Assembly: GCA_050122535.1 (NCBI GenBank)
Contig: JASFIT010000113.1
Span: 1 to 11,173, forward strand
DNA from: JASFEQ01 sp050122535
Lineage (GTDB): Bacteria > Desulfobacterota > DSM-4660 > Desulfatiglandales > HGW-15
Direction of reading: 5' to 3'
DNA: 11,173 nucleotides
Shown here: positions 5,456 through 11,173 of the stretch, piece after piece
Numbering within the stretch: the first letter of the stretch is position 1
Layout of the letters: each line of letters starts with the position of its first letter
Program-made: the position numbers and the translations under genes
The notes under the pieces: model-generated
Seen by the model: only the letters and a program-made list of their open reading frames with translations
Told to the model about the DNA's origin: nothing
The model's database searches: none

Positions 5456-5621
5456 GTTTCCATTTACAAGTTAGTAACTTGGAACGTTCACAAATTGTAG
5501 TTTCCAAATTTGAAACAATACGGTTTTTTCTTTTTCCTTCTTTCTCGCTCACTTATGACTTAACAACTTGAAAAAGACAGCTCTGAGGGAGCTGTTTCCC
5601 TAGATTACCGGTATTGGAAAC
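5456..5621. promoter_or_regulatory. Possible operator region with GTTTCC dyads
   Basis: The gene-free stretch 5262-5641 is AT-rich. Its right half has GTTTCC at 5456-5461, 5500-5505 and 5594-5599 and GGAAAC at 5616-5621, with one more GGAAAC at 5313-5318. The 5500 copy is the left arm of a 17-bp near-palindrome (5500-5516, one mismatch pair). The 5594 and 5616 copies face each other across 16 bases just upstream of the regulator's start. A separate perfect 7-bp hairpin (ACAGCTC 5577-5583 with GAGCTGT 5589-5595) precedes them. XRE-cupin regulators commonly bind their own upstream region, so these are plausible binding sites, but the motif is short and the assignment is inference. Confidence 0.35.
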
Positions 5622-5641
5622 GTGTACAGAGGGGCATCGAT

Positions 5642-6208
5642 ATGGGTGAAGAATTGATTGCCAAAAAAATCAAATCACTTCGTAGGCAGAAGGGAATCAC
5701 CCTTCAAGTTTTGGCAGACATGACGGGGCTGACGAAAGGATATATTTCAAAGATTGAAAGGTCTGGGAAGGCTCCACCTTACTCCACCTTAAACAAGATA
5801 GCCGGCGCATTGGGTGTCGATGTGGCCTTTCTGTTGAGAGATGAAGGCAGTGAGGTGAAAGATATTCGCATATACCTTACAAAAAGAGATGAAGGAGAAA
5901 TTGTCGAGACAGTGGGCACCTTTTACGGTTATAAGCATGAAGCCTTGGCATTTAATAAGCCGGGCAAGAATATGATACCCTACATCATTCATCCCACCTT
6001 CGAGGAGAATAGCTTATTTCAACATGAGGGCGAGGAATTTATCTACGTCCTGGAAGGAAGGCATGAATTTATCTATGACGGAAAGAAATATATGATGGAG
6101 GAGGGAGACAGTGTCTATTTTGATGCGGCCGTTCCCCACACGGGGAGAAGCCTGGGCAAGAAAAGGGCGAAGCTGCTGGCGGTTATGTACAACTATAAGA
6201 GACTTTGA
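5642..6208 (+). CDS. XRE-family transcriptional regulator with C-terminal cupin domain
   Basis: 188 residues. The N-terminal helix-turn-helix (about 8-64: IKSLRRQKGITLQVLADMTG, then a recognition helix GYISKIERSG) is a standard Cro/C1 HTH with the ISKIERG-type signature. The C-terminal cupin_2 domain (about 110-185) carries HEGEEFIYVLEGRHEF (128-143) and GDSVYFDAAVPHTG (155-168). His128, Glu132 and His166 are candidate metal ligands, or shape the small-molecule pocket. Proteins of this layout usually sense a metabolite and control adjacent catabolic genes. ATG at 5642 follows GAGGGG. It is divergent from the HD gene and 111 bp upstream of the CoA ligase on the same strand, so control of the plus-strand operon and possibly of itself is likely. 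Activator or repressor mode cannot be told. Confidence 0.9.
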   Translation: MGEELIAKKIKSLRRQKGITLQVLADMTGLTKGYISKIERSGKAPPYSTLNKIAGALGVDVAFLLRDEGSEVKDIRIYLTKRDEGEIVETVGTFYGYKHEALAFNKPGKNMIPYIIHPTFEENSLFQHEGEEFIYVLEGRHEFIYDGKKYMMEEGDSVYFDAAVPHTGRSLGKKRAKLLAVMYNYKRL

Positions 6209-6319
6209 AATCGCAATAGAATTATTCGCGTTTTACAAAGTCTTTAGGTTAATCCCCCGTCTCTACTTCAAGACGAATTCGCAGGGACGATCTGGTTCTG
6301 AGTCTTAAGAGGACTTGAA

Positions 6320-7651
6320 ATGATAAAAGAATTTCTCAACGAGCAGATCGAAACCATGGATCCTGAACAGATCCGTAATATTCAGGAGAAGAAATTCTCA
6401 AAGCAGTTGGATTATGTATGGGAGAATTCGGGTTTTTACAGAAGGAAATTCAAAGCACATGGTGTCGAGAAGGGAGACATCAAAGGCCTGGAGGATTTAC
6501 CTAAGCTTCCCTTTACTGAGAAGGACGAACTGAGGAAGAGCCAGGAAGAACATCCTCCTTTGGGCACCCATTGTGCCGCTCCCATGGATGAGATCATCCG
6601 CATCCACTCCTCATCTGGGACTACAGGTGTGCCCACCTTTGTCGGTATTACCCGGCACGACCGCAAGGTTTGGACGGATATCACTGCGCGTTCCCTTTTC
6701 ACCAAGAGTGTGAGGCCAAGTGACGTGGTGATCCATGCTGTAGGGTTAACTTTTTTTGTGGGTGGACTCCCGGTGAAGGACGCCATCGAGCATATTGGGG
6801 CGGCCTTTGTTCCCATTGGCACCGGCGCATCCGATCGCGTGGTCGTGACCACGAAAAGGCTAGGGGGCAACGTGCTTCACTGCACCCCATCTTATGCCCA
6901 GTATTTTGCTGAATACGTAAAGAAAAAACAAAATATGGAACCCTCAGAACTCGGTTTTGAAAAACTGGTGGTTGGGGCTGAACCAGGAGGGGGAATCCCC
7001 GCAGTAAAAAAGAGACTCCAAGATGAGTATCAATGCATCCTCAGCGAAGGCATGGGCAACGGCGACGCTGCGCCCATCATATTCGGGGAATGTCCTGCGC
7101 AACAGGGTATGCATTTCTGCGCCCAGGAATACATATTCTGTGAGCTCATTGACCCGGACTCTGGTCAGGTGCTGGAGATGAAGGACGGGGCAGAAGGAGA
7201 ACTGGTTTACACTCTGCTCGATCGGCAGTGTTGCCCACTGGTAAGGTTTCGAACCCGAGACAGGATCACTCTATTTACAGGCCCTTGTGAATGCGGCCGG
7301 ACCAGTTTCCGCATAAGATGTATCGGCCGAACCGACGATATGCTCATCGTGCTAGGAGTGAACGTCTTTCCGTCAGCGATTAAAGACGTAATAACGTCTT
7401 TCCGGCCACGGACTACAGGTGACATGCTCGTCCTCCTCCACAGACCGGGCCCGACCGTGGAGCCCCCTCTAAGGGTCCAGGCGGAGTACGCGAAGGGTGA
7501 AAAGGATCTTGAGGCCCTGAAAAAGGAGCTAGAAGGGGTATTGAGAGACAAGTTGGTATTCCGAGCTGATGTGGAGCTCGTCCCCGAGGGAACGCTTCCC
7601 CGTTACGAGATGAAGGCCCAGCTTATCAAGAAGGTATATGAAGGAGAATGA
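6320..7651 (+). CDS. PaaK-type AMP-forming acyl/aryl-CoA ligase
   Basis: 443 residues, the usual length for phenylacetate-CoA ligase-family enzymes, which activate a carboxylate with ATP and ligate coenzyme A. Visible motifs: ATP-binding P-loop SSSGTTGVPT (97-106); SEGMGNGDAAP (242-252) at the position of the YGxTE adenylate motif; LVRFRTRDR (307-315); CECGR (323-327), the PaaK-family Cys-x-Cys; GRTDDMLIVLGVNVFP (336-351), the hinge; and LPRYEMKAQLI (426-436), whose Lys432 is the likely adenylation lysine. The TE residues normally seen after the glycine in the fifth motif are replaced here (GMGNGD), so the substrate pocket may differ from phenylacetate. GAGG lies seven bases before the ATG. 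Its stop is three bases before the next gene, whose ribosome site lies inside this gene, implying translational coupling. Confidence 0.9.
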   Translation: MIKEFLNEQIETMDPEQIRNIQEKKFSKQLDYVWENSGFYRRKFKAHGVEKGDIKGLEDLPKLPFTEKDELRKSQEEHPPLGTHCAAPMDEIIRIHSSSGTTGVPTFVGITRHDRKVWTDITARSLFTKSVRPSDVVIHAVGLTFFVGGLPVKDAIEHIGAAFVPIGTGASDRVVVTTKRLGGNVLHCTPSYAQYFAEYVKKKQNMEPSELGFEKLVVGAEPGGGIPAVKKRLQDEYQCILSEGMGNGDAAPIIFGECPAQQGMHFCAQEYIFCELIDPDSGQVLEMKDGAEGELVYTLLDRQCCPLVRFRTRDRITLFTGPCECGRTSFRIRCIGRTDDMLIVLGVNVFPSAIKDVITSFRPRTTGDMLVLLHRPGPTVEPPLRVQAEYAKGEKDLEALKKELEGVLRDKLVFRADVELVPEGTLPRYEMKAQLIKKVYEGE

Positions 7652-7654
7652 TCC

Positions 7655-9019
7655 GTGGCCGAGATCAAATTTGTTGACACCACTCTGAGAGATGCCAATC
7701 AGAGCCTTTGGGATGCAACGGGTTTGACCACAGGCATGATCCTTTCTATCGCGCCCGAGGTGGACAAAATTGGCTTTAAGGCCGTAGACTTCATTACCAG
7801 TATCCATATGGGGGTATCCGTTCGCTATCACCGTGAAAACCCCTGGGAAAAGATACGGCTTACCTCCAAGGCCATGCCCAATACCCCACTAAGTTTTGGG
7901 GGGACAGGACGTCGTTTCATCGGTTTCAAGCGTTCCCCTGACTCTATCATGACTCTGGTCTACGAGCGTATGGCAGCAAATGGCATCCGACGCATGTGGT
8001 TAGTGGATGCGGCGCATGAAATGGACGTTATTTACAAGAATGCGCGCATGGCTAAAGCGGCCGGCATCGAAGAATTCATGGTTGCCCTATCCTATTCAAT
8101 CAGTCCGGTGCACACGGACAAATACTATGCACAAAAGACAGAGGAAATAACCAAATGCCCGGATGTGGACATCATGTACCTGAAGGATCAGGGTGGCCTC
8201 CTTACGCCCGAACGGGTTCGCACCCTTGTACCCGCCATCCAATCAAATCTGAATGGGCGCCCCCTTGAAATCCATACCCATTGCAACACGGGGTTAGGGC
8301 CCCTGGTTTATTTGGAAGCCATTCGTCTGGGAATAGGCTCGGTCCATACGGCAGTCCCTCCATTAGCTAACGGTACCGCGCAGCCTTCCATGCTAAACAT
8401 CATCAAAAACACGCACCACATGGGTTACTCCTCATCTGTGGATGAATTGGCACTCCAGAATTACGTTGCCCACATGAAGATGGTTGCTGAAAGGGAGGGA
8501 AGGCCTGGGGGCACGCCTTTGGAATACGATCTTGCTTATTATGAACACCAGGTCCCCGGGGGAATGGTGACTACCCTGAAACGTCAGCTTTCGGAAGCGG
8601 GCAAAGAAGACCGCCTGGAAGAAGTCTTTGAAGAGATCATAAAAGTACGAAAGGAACTGGGCTATCCCATCATGGTGACACCCCTATCGCAATTTGTGGC
8701 CACACAGGCCACGATGAACATTATCTCCGGAGAAAGGTATAAGATAGTGCCCGACGGCGTCATAGAATACGTGGCGGGATATTTTGGCAAACCTCCCGCC
8801 CCCATAAATCAAAATGTCCTGGACAAGATATCCAGTCTGCCCAAGACCGAGAAGCTGCAAAGTGAGGAATTTCAACAACCTACGATTAAAGAACTCCGGC
8901 AACAGATGAGCGTGGGACCGGACATATCTGATGAAGAATTCCTGCTTCGTTACGGGCTCGGCGTTGGTGATGTGGACGCCATGCTGGCCGCAGGCCCGAT
9001 TAAGACCAGCTATCCATAA
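7655..9019 (+). CDS. Carboxyltransferase-domain protein (oxaloacetate decarboxylase alpha / pyruvate carboxylase subunit B-like), no biotin domain
   Basis: 454 residues from GTG at 7655, with AAGGAG eight bases upstream at the end of the ligase gene. The HMGL-like TIM barrel begins DTTLRDANQSLW (8-19), with Asp8 as metal ligand. Lys177 in MYLKDQGGLL matches the carbamylated lysine of the KDMAGLL motif, and HTHCNTG (207-213) supplies the two metal-binding histidines. The C-terminal conserved carboxylase region follows (QVPGGMVTTLKRQL 299-312; VTPLSQFVATQATMN 341-355; GERYKIVPDGV 359-369). Classical subunits then carry a linker and a biotinyl MKM domain; here the protein ends soon after. Several active-site segments also differ (see findings). 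Classical members move a carboxyl group between biotin and pyruvate/oxaloacetate; this one may use a separate biotin carrier or catalyse another aldol or decarboxylation reaction. Confidence 0.85.
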   Translation: MAEIKFVDTTLRDANQSLWDATGLTTGMILSIAPEVDKIGFKAVDFITSIHMGVSVRYHRENPWEKIRLTSKAMPNTPLSFGGTGRRFIGFKRSPDSIMTLVYERMAANGIRRMWLVDAAHEMDVIYKNARMAKAAGIEEFMVALSYSISPVHTDKYYAQKTEEITKCPDVDIMYLKDQGGLLTPERVRTLVPAIQSNLNGRPLEIHTHCNTGLGPLVYLEAIRLGIGSVHTAVPPLANGTAQPSMLNIIKNTHHMGYSSSVDELALQNYVAHMKMVAEREGRPGGTPLEYDLAYYEHQVPGGMVTTLKRQLSEAGKEDRLEEVFEEIIKVRKELGYPIMVTPLSQFVATQATMNIISGERYKIVPDGVIEYVAGYFGKPPAPINQNVLDKISSLPKTEKLQSEEFQQPTIKELRQQMSVGPDISDEEFLLRYGLGVGDVDAMLAAGPIKTSYP

Positions 9020-9087
9020 ATATCGAACGCTTAGGTTGCGTTTTCCACCGCGTTAAGCGACGAGCAGACCCTGATAGAGAGATTCCC
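9020..9087 (+). other. Intercistronic hairpin between carboxyltransferase and Tm-1-like genes
   Basis: CGCTTA (9028-9033) pairs with TAAGCG (9054-9059), and an inner GCG (9038-9040) pairs with CGC (9049-9051). There is no T-run, so it is not a typical terminator and the two genes are probably still co-transcribed. It may stabilise the upstream message. Confidence 0.3.
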
Positions 9088-10317
9088 GTGAAGAAGAATA
9101 AAACCGTGCTTGTTATTGCCACCCTTGATACAAAGGGAGAGGAGACCCTTTTTGTTAAAGGTTTGATTGAGGAAAGGGGCATCAGGACGCTGGTGATGGA
9201 TGTGGGCATCACAGGGAAGTCCCCATTCAACGCAGACTTCCCCAGCAAGAAGGTGGCAGAGGCTGCCTCCCGCACCCCAGAGGAGTTGATTTCCTTTGGT
9301 GACGAGGCCAGGGCTATGGGAGAGATGGCCAAAGGGGCTGAGCAGATTGTGGCGGAATGCTTTGACAAGGGCGATTTTGACGGCGTCATCGCACTAGGTG
9401 GGACGATGGGCACGGCCCTGGCCCTCAGGGTGTTCCGAAGACTGCCCATTGGCATTGCAAAGGTTCTGGTCTCCACTGTGGCCCTCTCCTACTTTGTCAT
9501 TCCCCAGAGTGTTCATAGCGACATCGTAATGATTCAGGTGGCCACTGATCTTTGGGGTCTAAATCGAGTCGTAAAAAAAGATCTTGCCATGGCCGCCCTG
9601 GCCGTGGCCTGTGCCGTGGACAGTGAGGAAGAAGGACAAGAGGAAAGTGCTCCCTTTATCGCGATGACCACGTTGGGAGGATCATATCTTCGGTATGCCT
9701 CTCCAGTGAAAGAGGCCTTGGAGAAGAAGGGATACGAGGTGGCTGTTTTTCACTCAGTGAGCATGCAGGGGGCTATCATGGAAAGGCTTATTGAAGAGGG
9801 AAAAGTGGACGGTCTCCTCGACCTTTGCCCACAGGAGGTGCTCGCTGAATTAGCTGGTGGTCTTTGCTGTTCACCTGGCAGGATGGAGGCCGCTGCAAAA
9901 ATGGGTATCCCTCAGGTGGTGGGGCCTGGAGGAGTGGGGGTTTTCCCATCGGGGGCAATGGAGGACCTGCCGGAAAAGTTTAAAGATAGATTGGTGAAGC
10001 CACACAATGAAATCGCCTGCAGCGTGAAGGCTTCAAAAGAAGAGATGGCTGAGGCGGCTAAGATAATGGCCTCCAAACTGAACCAGTCCCACGGTCCGGT
10101 GGCCGTTGTCATACCTGAAAGGGGCTTCTTCCATTATGACAGTCCAGGGGAGCCTTATTATGACCCTGAGGGAAGAAAAATCTTTGTAGATACCATGAAG
10201 GATAATCTCGCCCCTGATATAGAATTTGTGCGTATGAATTGCCATATTAACGATCCCGAATACGCCACAAAGGTAACAGATATCGCCCTCAGATTTTTCA
10301 AAGGCGATGTTTCATGA
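9088..10317 (+). CDS. Tm-1-like / UPF0261 family ATP-binding protein
   Basis: 409 residues, the normal length for UPF0261. The N-terminal half has VLVIATLDTKGEE (7-19) and ALGGTMGTALALRVFRRLPIG (102-122), corresponding to the nucleotide-binding half of Tm-1-like proteins. The C-terminal TIM-barrel-like half has MTTLGGS (193-199), CSPGRMEAAAKMGIPQVVGP (261-280) and ERGFFHYDSPGEPYYDPEGR (344-363), matching the family's RGVSxxDxPGxPFYDPEA region. From established knowledge, tomato Tm-1 binds viral replicase, but the bacterial relatives have no settled biochemical role. The usual DMVNFG segment after the SPG loop reads GVGVFP (282-287). The start is GTG at 9088 with AGAGAG upstream. It lies 68 bp after the carboxyltransferase gene and 13 bp before the molybdopterin gene, so a role in the same pathway is likely. 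Confidence 0.85.
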   Translation: MKKNKTVLVIATLDTKGEETLFVKGLIEERGIRTLVMDVGITGKSPFNADFPSKKVAEAASRTPEELISFGDEARAMGEMAKGAEQIVAECFDKGDFDGVIALGGTMGTALALRVFRRLPIGIAKVLVSTVALSYFVIPQSVHSDIVMIQVATDLWGLNRVVKKDLAMAALAVACAVDSEEEGQEESAPFIAMTTLGGSYLRYASPVKEALEKKGYEVAVFHSVSMQGAIMERLIEEGKVDGLLDLCPQEVLAELAGGLCCSPGRMEAAAKMGIPQVVGPGGVGVFPSGAMEDLPEKFKDRLVKPHNEIACSVKASKEEMAEAAKIMASKLNQSHGPVAVVIPERGFFHYDSPGEPYYDPEGRKIFVDTMKDNLAPDIEFVRMNCHINDPEYATKVTDIALRFFKGDVS

Positions 10318-10330
10318 AAGCGAGCGGAGC

Positions 10331-11173
10331 ATGAAAAAAGAATACGAAGGGGCAGAGGTAAAAAAGGCGATCTGTTTCTGGTGTAAACCCCGATGCCACC
10401 AGGAGGTCTATGTGAAGGACGGTAGACTCCTTGGCTTAAGCAAGTCTCCCATCAAAGGTTGTCCCCGGTGGAGCAAGGCAAAGGAAATATTCTACAACCC
10501 CACCCGCACCACCTTTCCCATGAAAAGGGCCGGAGAAAGGGGTGAAAACAGGTGGCAGCAGATCAGCTGGGATCAGGCCTTTGACGAAATCGCAGAGAAA
10601 CTTACGCACATTCGGGATACCTACGGTGCCGAGGCCGTTGTAGGAGAGCATGGGACCAGCCGGACATATGAGGAATTCCGCTATAGGTTTCTGAACCTGT
10701 TCGGGAGCCCGAACAACTTTGGGCAGGGACACATCTGTCATGGAAACTCTGCCGTTGTGGCCTGCATGACGCTTGGCTGGTGGCCCTATTGGATGAACGT
10801 GGAGAAATTGGATAAGGCCCGCTGTGTGATGATGATCGGTCGAAATCCGGGTCCAAGCCACCAGACAGTCAGGGATGGATTAAAGAAAGCGCAGAAAAGG
10901 GGTGCTCACCTGATCGTTGCTGATCCCCGTCCGGCGGAGATCACTAAGGACGCAGATATGTGGCTCAGGATACGGCCTGGTACCGACGCGGCGCTCCTGC
11001 TGGGTATGATGAACGTGATTGTGGAAGAGGGATTATACGATAAGCAATTTATCGAGAAGTGGACGCATGGTTTCGAAGACTTTGCTGAGCGGCTCAAGGA
11101 ATATCCTCCGGCGAAGGTCAGTAAGATCACCAAGGTCTCAGCAGAAGATGTCATTAAGGCAGCGAGGCTTTAC
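10331..11173 (+). CDS. Molybdopterin (Mo/W-bis-PGD) oxidoreductase, acetylene hydratase-like clade, N-terminal part
   Basis: 281 codons without a stop, running off the right edge; full-length relatives have about 700-750 residues. The N-terminus holds a [4Fe-4S] motif, Cys15-x2-Cys18-x3-Cys22-x21-Cys44 (CFWCKPRC, then GCPR). RWQQISWDQAFDEIAEKL (74-91) is the standard DMSO-reductase-family signature. Cys136 in GHICHGNSA is the expected Mo/W ligand, which puts it in the cysteine-ligated group. The GTDAALLLGMMNVIVEEGLY stretch (217-236) and what follows resemble Pelobacter acetylenicus acetylene hydratase as I remember it. That enzyme's catalytic Asp, next to the second cluster cysteine, is Lys19 here. 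No Tat signal is visible, so a cytoplasmic location is likely. ATG at 10331 has only a weak GCGGAG site very close to it. Overall reaction and substrate are unknown. Confidence 0.88.
   Translation, partial: MKKEYEGAEVKKAICFWCKPRCHQEVYVKDGRLLGLSKSPIKGCPRWSKAKEIFYNPTRTTFPMKRAGERGENRWQQISWDQAFDEIAEKLTHIRDTYGAEAVVGEHGTSRTYEEFRYRFLNLFGSPNNFGQGHICHGNSAVVACMTLGWWPYWMNVEKLDKARCVMMIGRNPGPSHQTVRDGLKKAQKRGAHLIVADPRPAEITKDADMWLRIRPGTDAALLLGMMNVIVEEGLYDKQFIEKWTHGFEDFAERLKEYPPAKVSKITKVSAEDVIKAARLY

Noticed and set aside
5325..5552. 75-residue minus-strand frame in the divergent region
   Set aside because: GTG start without ribosome site, low-complexity basic N-terminus, and it overlaps the promoter and dyad region.
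5577..5595. Perfect 7-bp hairpin as a transcription terminator
   Set aside because: It is followed by TTCCC rather than a T-run on the plus strand and by no T-run worth the name on the minus strand; more likely part of the operator/leader region.
9000..9476. 158-residue minus-strand frame opposite the Tm-1-like gene
   Set aside because: The plus-strand product matches a known family throughout; the antisense frame shows no motif.
10436..10861. Minus-strand frames of 141 and 84 residues near the right edge
   Set aside because: They are antisense to the molybdopterin oxidoreductase, whose iron-sulfur and family signatures are unmistakable.
10331..11173. True acetylene hydratase
   Set aside because: The catalytic aspartate next to the second cluster cysteine is replaced by lysine.

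Overview
The window reads as chromosomal DNA from an anaerobic bacterium. A Desulfobacterota-like (former Deltaproteobacteria) sulfate reducer or syntroph is my best guess. That rests on gene content only: a molybdenum hydroxylase of the 4-hydroxybenzoyl-CoA reductase type, a second Mo/W-bis-pterin enzyme related to acetylene hydratase, a PaaK-type acyl-CoA ligase, an ETF fragment and a geranylgeranyl-reductase-family flavoprotein. I see no rRNA, tRNA, CRISPR array, transposase or phage gene.

Left part (1-5261), every gene on the minus strand. Reading in the direction of transcription: an HD-domain hydrolase, a 58-residue gene matching only the N-terminus of ETF alpha subunit, an FAD-dependent oxidoreductase, a small ferredoxin-like alpha/beta-barrel protein, a MoaD-like sulfur carrier, and a molybdenum hydroxylase operon in the order FAD subunit, [2Fe-2S] subunit, molybdopterin subunit. 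Only the first 24 codons of the last subunit lie in the window, at the left edge. The FAD subunit carries the four-cysteine insertion that sets 4-hydroxybenzoyl-CoA reductase apart from other xanthine-oxidase-family enzymes. Gaps between these genes are generous (100-450 bp) and hold palindromic repeats: a paired REP-like hairpin at 92-148, a heptad repeat at 723-789 and a composite palindromic element at 1988-2180.

Centre (5262-5641): an AT-rich region between the divergent halves, with two overlapping promoter-like sequences facing each other and several GTTTCC/GGAAAC hexamers, next to an XRE-cupin regulator.

Right part (5642-11173), every gene on the plus strand: XRE-cupin regulator, PaaK-type CoA ligase, a carboxyltransferase-domain protein without a biotin domain, a Tm-1-like/UPF0261 protein and the first 281 codons of a molybdopterin oxidoreductase that runs off the right edge. 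The last four are closely spaced (3, 68 and 13 bp) and are probably one operon.

Working model (inference): the ligase activates a carboxylic acid, possibly aromatic, to its CoA thioester. The 4-hydroxybenzoyl-CoA-reductase-like enzyme and the Mo/W enzyme carry out redox or hydration steps, MoaD supplies pterin sulfur, and the XRE-cupin protein senses a pathway compound. The roles of the carboxyltransferase-like and Tm-1-like proteins are unknown, and their active-site segments depart from the classical families. This four-gene set is the best candidate here for an undescribed pathway.
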